NCBI GenBank assembly: GCA_003242315.1
Contig: QGUY01000044.1
Span: 1 to 19,272, forward strand
Direction of reading: 5' to 3'
From: Bacteroidota bacterium
Lineage (GTDB): Bacteria; Bacteroidota; Bacteroidia; Cytophagales; Cyclobacteriaceae
Length of the DNA stretch: 19,272 bases
Part shown: positions 7,470 to 15,466 of the stretch, in pieces
How the letters are laid out: the number at the start of each line of letters is the position of its first letter
How positions within the stretch are numbered: the stretch's first letter is position 1
Notes under the pieces: model-generated
What the model saw: the letters and a program-made list of their open reading frames with translations, nothing else
Told to the model about the DNA's origin: nothing
Database searches by the model: none
Made by a program: the position numbers and the translations under genes

Positions 7470-8528
7470 ATGAGAATACTTATTCAGGTGGCTGTCGTGC
7501 TCTTCCTCTCCAGCCTCTTTTTTGAAGCCACCGCCCAGATGAATGAGCGCCAGATCAAGCGCAACAACATTCGCATGATGACGTTCCGCGGTAAGAAGCG
7601 CGGTTTCCCTCCAGAGAATCGCTACAATCAAATCGACATCACGCTGAACGCTCTGAATTACTACGGCGACCTTTCACCAAAGCCGAGTAAACTGAGCACA
7701 GACTTCGGTTTTACGAAGCCCGCCGTAGGACTTTCATTCACGCAGCGATTGGGTCCCAGATTTTCCTTAAGAAGTTCATTCATGTATGGGTCCCTCCAGG
7801 GATCGGATGCGGAGTCAGCTAATCGCGAGGACACAGAAAATGGTTTGTTCCGCTATCAGCGTAACCTGTCATTTCGAAATCGCATCAAAGAACTGTCCGT
7901 CGTTGCTGTATTTGACCTGTATGAAAATCAACACACATACATAAGCCGCGTACGGTGGACGCCCTATGGATACATCGGTGCTTCGGTGTTTCATCACAAT
8001 CCCCAGGCAAAGGTGCCTGAACGGGGCCTGAATGGAGTGCCCTTTGAAAACGCAGGCGAATGGATTGACCTGAGGGATCTCGGAACGGAGGGACAATACG
8101 CCACTCTCCAGGAAGGCGATATTAACTACGGCATCAAGCCCTACAATAATTTTCAGATCGCTATACCTTTTGGCGTCGGCGTTCGTTTTCGACTAAACGA
8201 AATCATGGACCTTTCGGCAGAGTTTGGTATACGGTATACATTCACTGACTACCTTGATGACGTTAGTCGCAACTATGTCGACCTGGGTGTGTTCGGCGAC
8301 AACGAGCTAGCACGTTCGATGTCCTATCGTGGATATGAGTTGGGATCATCCAACACCCTCACCTATGTAGGACGGGACGGCCAGTCGTACACCGTGATCA
8401 AAGGGTACGGGCAGGAGTCGCGTGACAACATGCGAGGCAACAGCAGCGATAACGATATTTTCACCGTCACCACCATAAGGTTCAGTTACATCATCGGCAA
8501 GACATTTAATCGCGCTAAATTCCGGTAA
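7470..8528 (+). CDS. DUF6089/PorG-like outer-membrane beta-barrel protein (first copy)
   Basis: This 352-residue protein has a clear signal peptide (about 1-22, ending EATAQ) and then alternating aromatic and polar strands typical of an eight-stranded-type outer-membrane barrel. It shares landmarks with the next gene: NYYGDL at 63-68 (NYTGDL in the neighbour) and YLDDVS at 261-266 (YLDNVS in the neighbour), so the two are paralogues. It is longer than the neighbour because of a basic N-terminal stretch (residues about 24-50) and loop insertions near 180-215 and 270-325. DUF6089 includes PorG, an outer-membrane component of type IX secretion in Porphyromonas gingivalis. Whether this copy serves secretion is unknown. 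The stop overlaps the next start by one base (TAATG). Confidence 0.8.
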   Translation: MRILIQVAVVLFLSSLFFEATAQMNERQIKRNNIRMMTFRGKKRGFPPENRYNQIDITLNALNYYGDLSPKPSKLSTDFGFTKPAVGLSFTQRLGPRFSLRSSFMYGSLQGSDAESANREDTENGLFRYQRNLSFRNRIKELSVVAVFDLYENQHTYISRVRWTPYGYIGASVFHHNPQAKVPERGLNGVPFENAGEWIDLRDLGTEGQYATLQEGDINYGIKPYNNFQIAIPFGVGVRFRLNEIMDLSAEFGIRYTFTDYLDDVSRNYVDLGVFGDNELARSMSYRGYELGSSNTLTYVGRDGQSYTVIKGYGQESRDNMRGNSSDNDIFTVTTIRFSYIIGKTFNRAKFR

Positions 8529-9208
8529 TGCGGATCATCCTTGTTCTGGCCTTAGGGCTTTCGGTTTGCTTTGCACACGTGTCATGGGCGCAGCGCTCTG
8601 AGGTCGGCTTCGGCCTGGGAACGTTCAACTACACGGGAGACCTTGTCCGTACCTATGACTTTTCATTTTCCCGGCCAGCCGGAACAGTATTCTATCGCTC
8701 AAACCTTTCCAAAGTGGTAAGCTTTCGCGCGGGACTCACCGCGGGGTTGCTGGGGGCGAGCGATCGCAAACCTATCGACGCTTTCGCCGTTAAGCGCGAC
8801 GCGTCATTTGACATCTTTGTTTTTGAGGCGTCAACGGTGGTTGAATACCATTTTCTCAACTGGCGCGACGAGAAGTTTCTTCACAGGTTTTCACCCTATA
8901 TGTTCGGCGGACTTGCCCTCTTTGGCATCTCGGGCAATGACGACAAGCCCGCGGAATACAGCAACGTTCAGCCCTCCGTTCCCATCGGCGCCGGCGTGAA
9001 ATACATTCTCAACCCGAAATGGTATCTGGCCCTCGAATTCGGTCTGCGGAAAACGTTCTTCGACTATCTCGATAATGTGTCGGACGAAGACACCCGCGTG
9101 AAAAACTACCAGTACGCAAACCCTTACGACAAGGACAACTACTTCTTTCTGGGGATTACCCTAACAAGGACCTTCTATGACATCCCCTGCCCCTCCAGCC
9201 CATATTGA
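8528..9208 (+). CDS. DUF6089 family protein, PorG-like (second copy)
   Basis: This 226-residue protein has a signal peptide (about 1-21, ending SWAQ), then a short outer-membrane barrel of PorG/DUF6089 type. Landmarks are VGFGLGTFNYTGDL at 26-39, a central FSPYMFGGLALFG strand pair, VPIGAGVKYILNPKWYLALEFG, and YLDNVSDED at 180-188. Length and C terminus fit the family better than the first copy does. From memory, the P. gingivalis porG gene stands just before uppS, an Omp85/bamA gene and two ompH genes, the same order as here, which supports the family call. The function in type IX secretion is established for P. gingivalis PorG only. The start is ATG 8528 inside the upstream stop. Confidence 0.82.
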   Translation: MRIILVLALGLSVCFAHVSWAQRSEVGFGLGTFNYTGDLVRTYDFSFSRPAGTVFYRSNLSKVVSFRAGLTAGLLGASDRKPIDAFAVKRDASFDIFVFEASTVVEYHFLNWRDEKFLHRFSPYMFGGLALFGISGNDDKPAEYSNVQPSVPIGAGVKYILNPKWYLALEFGLRKTFFDYLDNVSDEDTRVKNYQYANPYDKDNYFFLGITLTRTFYDIPCPSSPY

Positions 9209-9262
9209 CAGTGTGAGCGAGAGGGAGAGTGGGGTTTCTCACGCACTTTCACACTCACACTG
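9209..9262 (+). repeat. Inverted repeat between the PorG-like gene and uppS
   Basis: CAGTGTGAG at 9209-9217, directly after the stop codon, is the perfect reverse complement of CTCACACTG at 9254-9262. The left arm can also pair, with one G-T wobble, with CTCACGC at 9238-9244, so two alternative hairpins are possible. No T-run follows, so it is not a classical intrinsic terminator. It could be an RNA processing or stability element, an operator, or chance in a GA/TG-rich stretch. Confidence 0.55.
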
Positions 9263-9291
9263 AATAATGCCGATCATTCCGGGAAATACGC

Positions 9292-9299
9292 TAATTTTG
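9292..9299 (+). promoter_or_regulatory. Candidate -7 promoter box for uppS
   Basis: TAATTTTG is an exact TAnnTTTG match, ending only eight bases before the uppS ATG. A transcript started here would have almost no leader. No -33 element is obvious. Confidence 0.4.
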
Positions 9300-9307
9300 C
9301 ACCTTCT

Positions 9308-10060
9308 ATGGCGTCCTATAAGGAACTAATCGACCAAAACAGGCTGCCTCGTCACATTGCCGTAATCATGGACGGGAACGGCAGATGGGCGAAGCGGAAG
9401 GGCGCCATGCGAATCTTTGGACACAAGAACGCCGTCCAGGCCGTAAGGGAAGTCACCGAGGCGTGTGGCGAGCTTGGGGTCAAATACCTTACGCTGTACG
9501 CGTTCTCGACCGAAAACTGGGGCCGCCCCAAGGACGAAGTAGAGGGCCTCATGGAGTTGCTGGTGAGCACCCTGAAGCAGGAAATCGACCGCCTGATGGA
9601 AAATCAGGTGCGGCTGATTACCGTTGGAGAGCTGTCTGACCTGCCCAAAGAATGTCAGGAAAACCTCAAATGGGCGATAGAACAGACCCGCAACAACACA
9701 GGCCTGACCCTGAACATCGCTCTCAGCTACAGTGGACGATGGGAAATTATCCAGGCTGTAAAATCGCTGGTAAGGGACGTCCAGAGCGGAAAAATTGACG
9801 AAAAAGATATTTCGGATCGCCTGTTTGAAAACTATTTGCAGGCGCCCGGCATCCCTGATCCGGAGCTCCTCATCCGTACAAGCGGCGAAATGCGGGTCAG
9901 CAACTTCCTGCTGTGGCAGATCGCCTATACGGAACTGTACATCACTCCTACGTTGTGGCCCGATTTCAGGAAAGAGCACCTGTACGAGGCGGTATGGTCG
10001 TATCAGCAGCGCGAGAGGAGATTCGGCAAGACAAGTGAACAATTGAATCCGGTAAGCTAG
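9308..10060 (+). CDS. uppS: Isoprenyl transferase (undecaprenyl diphosphate synthase)
   Basis: UppS adds cis-isoprene units to farnesyl diphosphate to make undecaprenyl diphosphate, the lipid carrier for peptidoglycan and surface polysaccharides. It has 250 residues, full length. Motifs are MDGNGRWAKR at 21-30 with the catalytic Asp22, FGHKNAV at 37-43, LYAFSTENWGRP at 63-74, and the C-terminal RTSGEMRVSNFLLWQIAY at 190-207 that binds the homoallylic diphosphate. The start is ATG 9308. The bamA ATG follows the stop codon with no gap, so lipid-carrier synthesis and outer-membrane assembly are co-transcribed; this gene order is well known in Bacteroidota. Confidence 0.97.
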   Translation: MASYKELIDQNRLPRHIAVIMDGNGRWAKRKGAMRIFGHKNAVQAVREVTEACGELGVKYLTLYAFSTENWGRPKDEVEGLMELLVSTLKQEIDRLMENQVRLITVGELSDLPKECQENLKWAIEQTRNNTGLTLNIALSYSGRWEIIQAVKSLVRDVQSGKIDEKDISDRLFENYLQAPGIPDPELLIRTSGEMRVSNFLLWQIAYTELYITPTLWPDFRKEHLYEAVWSYQQRERRFGKTSEQLNPVS

Positions 10061-12772
10061 ATGAAGCGATTTCTACTGTTATTGCTCCTCGCCCTGGCGG
10101 TGGTGGATTCGCAGGCCCAGTTCCGCAGGAGAGATCGCGCACCTGCACCACAGGGCGATAACCGGCTCAACTATGCTAACCCCGCCGAATACGTCATCGG
10201 AGGAATTTCTGTGGAAGGGCTTAACATCCTTGACGAAAATGCCATCGTCTCGCTCACCGGACTCAGGGTTGGTGACAAGATCAAAATTCCAGGCGACGCC
10301 ATTTCGGGAGCCATCAGGAAGCTGTGGAAACACGGCCTGGTAGGCGACGTCACCATTTCGGTCGACCGCATCGAAGGCGAAAATGTATTTCTGAAAATCC
10401 TGCTGTCAGAACGGCCACGACTAACAAGCTACTACTTCGTAGGAATTTCCAAAGGCAAAGAAAGTGCGCTGAAAGAAGACCTCGACCTCATCCGGGGACG
10501 CATCGTCAACGACGCGATGCTGCGGAACACCGAGCTCGCTGTTCGCAAGCACTTTATCAAGAAGGGCTACCTGAACACCGAAGTGAAGATCATCCAGGAA
10601 GCTGATACCCTCGCTCGCGAGGGGATGCGCCTGCGAATCGTTGTGAACCCGAAATCGAAGGTCAAGATCAACAGCATCGACATCTACGGCAACGAGAGCA
10701 TCCCGGATAGCAAGATCAAAAAGAAGATGAAGAAGACGCACGAACGTGCCGGCATCTACCTTCATAGAGCAATCATATCAGAAATACTTTCGCGAAAGCC
10801 CGCCGACTACTTTGCCGAGAAACAGAAGACGACCTGGATGGAAGCCCGGGAGTATCTCAACAAGAATGTTCGACTCAACATCTTCAACACTTCAAAGTAC
10901 ATTCAGTCCGACTACGAAGAGGATAAAAAGAAAATCATCGCCTTCTACAACTCAAGAGGATATCGCGACGCGGAGATCGTAACAGACACGGTGTATAACC
11001 ACGACGATCGTACCATCAATCTTGAGATGCAGATATATGAAGGTCCCAAGTACTATTTCCGTAACATCTACTGGACCGGCAACTACATACACACTGACCG
11101 TACACTGAACGCAATTCTCGGCATCAAGAAGGGTGATGTGTACGATCGCGAGTTGCTTCAGCGAAAAATTACTTTCAACCCCAAGGGTGCTGACATCAGC
11201 GGTCTTTACATGGACGACGGATACCTGTTCTTCCGTATTCAACCATATGAAGTTGCGATCGCGGGTGATTCCATAGACGTGGAAATGCGGATCTCCGAAG
11301 GAGAACAGGCGACGATCAACCAGGTCACGATCACAGGTAATGAGCGTACCAGCGACCACGTAATCCGCCGCGAACTTCGTACAGTCCCGGGAAGGAAATT
11401 CAGCCGCTCGGATATCATCCGCACACAGCAATCGCTTGCTCAGCTCGGCTATTTCAATCCTGAGAAGATCAATCAGAACCTCGTGCCCAATCCGGCAAAC
11501 GGCACAGTTGATATCGAGTGGACGGTTGAGGAACAGTCCAACGACCAGATTGAACTCTCCGGCGGTTGGGGAGGATATTACGGCTTTGTTGGTACGCTTG
11601 GGTTGACGTTCAACAACTTCTCCATACGCAACATCCCCGACCGTTCCAAATGGCGGCCGCTCCCTGTTGGCGATGGGCAGCGTCTCTCCCTGCGCATGCA
11701 GGCCAATGGTAAGGCGTATCAGAACTACGGGTTCTCCTTCACCGAGCCCTGGCTGGGTGGACGCAAGCCTCAGTCGTTCTCTGTAAGTTTTAATAGTTCT
11801 GTGCAGCGAGCTTTTTACTACGGCTTTCGCGCTGAAGTAAACGACGCGCAGAGGTTGAGTGTGCTGAATTTCTCCGTGGGTCTTGGCCGATTGCTGGAAT
11901 GGCCTGATAACTATTTCACGCTGTCAAATTCACTGTCATATACCAAGTATTCACTAAAGGACTATCCGGTAGGCATTGGCTTCTCTAACGGAGAGGCTAA
12001 CAGTATCACGCTGAACACCACGCTTTCGCGCAGAAGTACCGGTGACCCGCGTTACCCGACGGAAGGTTCTGAGATTTCCCTTAGCGTATCTCTCACACCG
12101 CCGTTCTCGCTGTGGCGTAACCTGAATTATAACGGATACGACCCTGAGGACCCGGCGTCGGTAGAGGCCTTCAACCAGCAAAAGTTCAAATGGATCGAGT
12201 ATCACAAGTGGATGTTCGATGCGAAGTACTATATGCCGCTTGACAACAAGAAGAAACTCGTCCTTGAAGCCAAAGCACACTTTGGATTTATCGGATCGTA
12301 CTCGAAGAAATACGGTATTGGTCCGTTCGAGCGGTTCTTCATGGGAGGCGCCGGCCTTGCCGGGGGTATTGGTTCATTTGTGCTCGGGCAGGAAATTATT
12401 GGTTTGAGGGGATACGAAGATAACCTGGTGACGCCGCCGTTATACGCTCGCTACGGGCAGGAAGCGCCAAAGGACACCCAGGGAGGGATTGTATATGACA
12501 AACTGGGCCTGGAGCTGCGGTATCCCGTGACTACCGGAAATGCCGCGACGATCTACGGTTTCATCTTTACGGAGGCCGGAGGCAACTGGGGTAATTATGA
12601 GGACTTTAATCCGTTTAAGCTATATAAATCGGCAGGTGCCGGGGTGCGGTTGTTTATGCCGGCTTTTGGGCTGATCGGACTGAATTGGGCGTATGGCTTT
12701 GACAGGCTGCCGTTTGCCACTGAAATCAGCGGTTCGCAGTTCCACTTTACTATTGGCCAACAACTCAGATAG
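10061..12772 (+). CDS. bamA: Outer-membrane protein assembly factor BamA
   Basis: BamA is the Omp85 core of the machine that folds beta-barrel proteins into the outer membrane. The 903-residue precursor has a signal peptide (about 1-19, ending SQAQ), then five POTRA domains (roughly 45-122, 122-200, 200-327, 327-412 and 413-492), then the barrel from about 493. POTRA 3 is long, with an insertion rich in charged and aromatic residues. The barrel carries LRGY at 782-785, the equivalent of the VRGF/Y motif on loop 6. The C terminus is FHFTIGQQLR, without the usual final aromatic residue. At 903 residues it is longer than E. coli BamA (about 810). It is directly followed, after two bases, by the first of two Skp-like chaperones that deliver substrates to it. 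Confidence 0.96.
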   Translation: MKRFLLLLLLALAVVDSQAQFRRRDRAPAPQGDNRLNYANPAEYVIGGISVEGLNILDENAIVSLTGLRVGDKIKIPGDAISGAIRKLWKHGLVGDVTISVDRIEGENVFLKILLSERPRLTSYYFVGISKGKESALKEDLDLIRGRIVNDAMLRNTELAVRKHFIKKGYLNTEVKIIQEADTLAREGMRLRIVVNPKSKVKINSIDIYGNESIPDSKIKKKMKKTHERAGIYLHRAIISEILSRKPADYFAEKQKTTWMEAREYLNKNVRLNIFNTSKYIQSDYEEDKKKIIAFYNSRGYRDAEIVTDTVYNHDDRTINLEMQIYEGPKYYFRNIYWTGNYIHTDRTLNAILGIKKGDVYDRELLQRKITFNPKGADISGLYMDDGYLFFRIQPYEVAIAGDSIDVEMRISEGEQATINQVTITGNERTSDHVIRRELRTVPGRKFSRSDIIRTQQSLAQLGYFNPEKINQNLVPNPANGTVDIEWTVEEQSNDQIELSGGWGGYYGFVGTLGLTFNNFSIRNIPDRSKWRPLPVGDGQRLSLRMQANGKAYQNYGFSFTEPWLGGRKPQSFSVSFNSSVQRAFYYGFRAEVNDAQRLSVLNFSVGLGRLLEWPDNYFTLSNSLSYTKYSLKDYPVGIGFSNGEANSITLNTTLSRRSTGDPRYPTEGSEISLSVSLTPPFSLWRNLNYNGYDPEDPASVEAFNQQKFKWIEYHKWMFDAKYYMPLDNKKKLVLEAKAHFGFIGSYSKKYGIGPFERFFMGGAGLAGGIGSFVLGQEIIGLRGYEDNLVTPPLYARYGQEAPKDTQGGIVYDKLGLELRYPVTTGNAATIYGFIFTEAGGNWGNYEDFNPFKLYKSAGAGVRLFMPAFGLIGLNWAYGFDRLPFATEISGSQFHFTIGQQLR

Positions 12773-12774
12773 CT

Positions 12775-13311
12775 ATGCGGATTTGTTTTATTGCATTATT
12801 TTTCCTCTTTTTCGGCCTGACTTTTGTTCAAGCTCAGAGGTTCGGATACATCGACTCGGAGTATATCCTTAACAAAATGCCCGAATACCGGGAAGCGCAG
12901 AGCGAAATAAACCTGCTTTCCCAAGGGTGGGAAAAGGAAATCCAGGAGATGTCGAAGGGCATTGAAACGATGTATGCGGAACTTGAAGCTGAGCGCGTCC
13001 TGCTGACAGAAGAAATGCGAAATGAGCGCCTGGCGGCAATCCGCGCTAAAGAAGACGAGCTAAAACAATATCAGAATAAAGTATTCGGATTCGAGGGCCT
13101 ATTCTTCCTGAAAAAGAAGGAACTGGTCAAACCCGTTATGGACAAAGTATGGGATGCTGTTGAAAAGGTAGCGAAGCAGAACAATCTGGCTATCGTTTTT
13201 GACAAGTCCAGCCAATTGGTGATGATCTACACGGATCCGCGATACGACTATACGGACTTCGTCCTTGACGAACTCGGCCTGGGCGACCCGAACGATGTAA
13301 TTAAGAACTAA
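12775..13311 (+). CDS. OmpH/Skp family periplasmic chaperone (first copy)
   Basis: Skp/OmpH proteins hold unfolded outer-membrane proteins in the periplasm before BamA folds them. This 178-residue precursor has a signal peptide (about 1-20, ending VQAQ), a conserved N-terminal strand RFGYIDSEYILNKMPEY, a long charged helical region at about 38-110 typical of the coiled-coil tentacles, and the VWDAVEKVAKQNNLAIVFDKS segment that closes the trimer body. The C-terminal tail (YDYTDFVLDELGLGDP) extends past the core. It starts two bases after the bamA stop and is 15 bases upstream of its paralogue. Confidence 0.93.
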   Translation: MRICFIALFFLFFGLTFVQAQRFGYIDSEYILNKMPEYREAQSEINLLSQGWEKEIQEMSKGIETMYAELEAERVLLTEEMRNERLAAIRAKEDELKQYQNKVFGFEGLFFLKKKELVKPVMDKVWDAVEKVAKQNNLAIVFDKSSQLVMIYTDPRYDYTDFVLDELGLGDPNDVIKN

Positions 13312-13326
13312 ACTTGAACTGCGATA

Positions 13327-13884
13327 ATGAGAAAAGTAACTATTCTGTTGATAATCGGATTGGCAGCGAGTGCGTATTCCGTCCGGGTAAACGCTCAGAC
13401 GAAAGTAGGATTTGCCGATGTCGACTATATCTTCAACCAGATGCCTGAGCAAAAGCAAATTCAAACCGAACTCCAATCGGTTCAGAATGCGCTGAAAAAG
13501 CAAATGGACACGAAGGCTGCCGAATTCAGACAAAAGCTTGAAGACTATCAGGCGAACGTAAACAACATGCTGCCGGCCGTCAGAGCGAACACTGAACGGG
13601 AACTTCAGCAATTGCAGACGAACCTCCAACAACTGCAGGAAGATGCCCAGATCACCATTCAGCAAAAACAAGCTGAACTCATGGAGCCTGTTTTCAAGAA
13701 GGTGAGCGATGCTATTCAGGCAGTGGCGAAAGAGAATGGCTTCAACCTGATACTGAGCGGTGGCGTGTCCGGACTCGACGTGGTGCTGTACGGCGACGAG
13801 CAACTCGATGTGTCCGATCTCGTGCTGCGGAAAATGGGGATCACTCCGAAACCCAAATCCGATACCACGAGCAGCCAAAACTAA
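13327..13884 (+). CDS. OmpH/Skp family periplasmic chaperone (second copy)
   Basis: This is a paralogue of the preceding gene: KVGFADVDYIFNQMPEQKQ here matches RFGYIDSEYILNKMPEY there, and both end with an aspartate-rich FVLDELGL/LVLRKMGI tail. The 185-residue precursor has a signal peptide (about 1-24, ending VNAQ). The middle is glutamine-rich coiled coil (roughly 40-125, with EREL, LQQL and QQKQAEL runs). The C terminus is a short, probably disordered KPKSDTTSSQN. The two copies could form mixed or separate trimers; sequence cannot tell. This is the last gene before the strong terminator, so it closes the envelope transcript. Confidence 0.93.
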   Translation: MRKVTILLIIGLAASAYSVRVNAQTKVGFADVDYIFNQMPEQKQIQTELQSVQNALKKQMDTKAAEFRQKLEDYQANVNNMLPAVRANTERELQQLQTNLQQLQEDAQITIQQKQAELMEPVFKKVSDAIQAVAKENGFNLILSGGVSGLDVVLYGDEQLDVSDLVLRKMGITPKPKSDTTSSQN

Positions 13885-13921
13885 GCACGTGAGCAAAGAC
13901 ATTCCGGTGTAATAGCCGGCC

Positions 13922-13949
13922 AAAACCCCGTAACGTCACGGGGTTTTTT
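13922..13949 (+). terminator. Strong rho-independent terminator after the ompH pair
   Basis: A ten-base perfect stem, AAAACCCCGT (13922-13931) with ACGGGGTTTT (13938-13947), closes a six-base loop AACGTC, and the 3' arm runs into a T tract ending at 13949. It is the clearest terminator in the window. It ends only ten bases before the ATG of the next gene. Confidence 0.92.
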
Positions 13950-13959
13950 CTTGTCCCAT

Positions 13960-14868
13960 ATGATCGTACCCCGAAACCTGAAACGTGGCGACCGCGTGGC
14001 GCTGGTAGCGCCCGCCGGCAAGATCACCCGGGATGTATTGACCCGGGCCGTTCGCGTCCTTGAAGAATGGGACCTCAAGGTGACCGTCGGTGACAACGTC
14101 ATGAGCAAGAGCCACAGCTACCTTTCGGGATCCGACGAAGAACGTTTGGTCGACTTGCAAGAGGCTCTGGACAGCCGCAGGGTCAAAGCAATATTCTGCG
14201 CGCGCGGAGGCTACGGCTCTACCCGCATCGTGGACCTGCTTGACCTTACCAAGTTCAAAAAATACCCCAAGTGGATTGTTGGCTTTAGTGACATCACCGC
14301 GCTCCATATGCTGATGCTCAGAGCTGGAGTTGAAAGCATCCATGCATCCATGCCATCCCAGTTCAGCGATCCCGCGGCGCGGCCCTCCGTGCAGAGTCTG
14401 TATGACGTTCTCTTTCGAAACCCACACCCGATCAAGGCGGCGCCTGCGAAGAGTAACATTCAAGGCGAAGCGTCAGGAATGGTGATCGGTGGAAATCTCT
14501 CCATTCTCCTGGATGCCATGGGGACATCCATCGAGCCCGAGACAAAGGGCCGCATACTCGTCATCGAAGAAATCGACGAATTCAAATACAAGCTCGATCG
14601 AATGATGACCCAACTCAAGCGCGCCGGCAAACTCGATAAGCTTGCGGGACTTGTCGTCGGCTACATGACAGGCATCAAAGACTCCAACACACCCTTCGGT
14701 GAATCCGTAGAGCAAATCATTCTCCGGCACGTACAGGACGCCAACTACCCTGTAGCCTTCGGTATGCCTATTGGCCACGAGCATCCGAATGCAGCGTGGA
14801 GACATGGGAGTATGATGAAGTTGGTAGTGACATCAGAGGGATCTGTACTCGTACCTACTGCCCACTGA
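13960..14868 (+). CDS. LD-carboxypeptidase (peptidase family S66)
   Basis: S66 peptidases such as LdcA remove the terminal D-alanine from murein tetrapeptides in the cytosol during cell-wall recycling; relatives (MccF) cleave microcin C. This 302-residue protein has the RGDRVALVAPAG opening, CARGGYGSTR at 80-89, the nucleophile Ser110 in GFSDITAL, the catalytic Glu203 in VIEEIDEFKYKLDRM, and His273 in MPIGHEHP, so the Ser-Glu-His triad appears complete. ATG 13960 is preferred over TTG 13951, which lies two bases after the terminator T-run. No signal peptide is seen, which fits a cytosolic recycling role. The 3' end overlaps that of the LysE-like gene by 14 bases. I see no promoter between the terminator and the start. 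Confidence 0.92.
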   Translation: MIVPRNLKRGDRVALVAPAGKITRDVLTRAVRVLEEWDLKVTVGDNVMSKSHSYLSGSDEERLVDLQEALDSRRVKAIFCARGGYGSTRIVDLLDLTKFKKYPKWIVGFSDITALHMLMLRAGVESIHASMPSQFSDPAARPSVQSLYDVLFRNPHPIKAAPAKSNIQGEASGMVIGGNLSILLDAMGTSIEPETKGRILVIEEIDEFKYKLDRMMTQLKRAGKLDKLAGLVVGYMTGIKDSNTPFGESVEQIILRHVQDANYPVAFGMPIGHEHPNAAWRHGSMMKLVVTSEGSVLVPTAH

Positions 14869-15466
14869 ACAACCTAATGAACGCATATACCCCCAATGCC
14901 AGCAACACCACTCCGGGGATACGCTTCAATATTCCCTGATGCCTGAACAGCGGTGCGATCTTGCCGGCGAGGTACACCAGGATGCTGAGCAAGGTAAGCG
15001 CGCCGAGAACGACGCCGACGAGATATCCGTGAAGTTCACTGTTTGTGTCAAGATCGATCCAGCCCTGGCTTTTGCAGTATGTCGTCATAGCGATCCAGTA
15101 AGGTATCGCCATTGGGTTCAGAATGCCGAGGAGGAGGCCCCGACGGAAACCGCTATTGTTGAAGCGTACGGAAAGGTTGCTGGGCTTTGAAGCCGACCAG
15201 AGGTTGAACGCCCCCAGCGTTACCATAACAATTCCTGTGATGAGCTGGAAGTTGGTGACAATTGCAGGCGAAGAAAGAATAAGCGCAGCAAACTTAACGG
15301 CAATCCAGCCATAGGGATATTCAACAAGAGCGGCTGCGGCGCCAAAGCGCATGGCAATAGAGAATTTTCGTTCAAGGCCAAGCTGCAAAACAGTGAGGTT
15401 TATGGTTCCCGGCGGAACGGAACCAATGAAGCTAAACGCGAAAGCTATGACAAATGCTGTGGTCAC
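14855..15466 (-). CDS. LysE family amino-acid exporter
   Basis: This 203-residue protein has about six hydrophobic helices and the LysE/RhtB signature near the N terminus (FIGSVPPGTINLTVLQLGL at 13-31), plus a later LGILNPMAIPYW segment at about 112-123. Members export amino acids or small derivatives (lysine, threonine, cysteine, homoserine lactone) across the inner membrane; the substrate cannot be read from sequence. The start is GTG 15466, which overlaps the stop of the ATP-grasp gene as GTGA; no in-frame ATG fits. Tight coupling to the ligase suggests the exporter may carry its product, but this is inference. The 3' end overlaps the LD-carboxypeptidase gene. Confidence 0.88.
   Translation of the reverse strand: MTTAFVIAFAFSFIGSVPPGTINLTVLQLGLERKFSIAMRFGAAAALVEYPYGWIAVKFAALILSSPAIVTNFQLITGIVMVTLGAFNLWSASKPSNLSVRFNNSGFRRGLLLGILNPMAIPYWIAMTTYCKSQGWIDLDTNSELHGYLVGVVLGALTLLSILVYLAGKIAPLFRHQGILKRIPGVVLLALGVYAFIRLFSGQ

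Noticed and set aside
9326..10042. Open frame of 238 codons on the minus strand across uppS
   Set aside because: It is wholly antisense to a gene with every UppS motif, and its translation shows no recognisable domain.
13099..13923. Open frame of 274 codons on the minus strand across the two ompH genes
   Set aside because: It mirrors the coiled-coil genes, whose codon pattern leaves few antisense stops; both OmpH proteins are clear.
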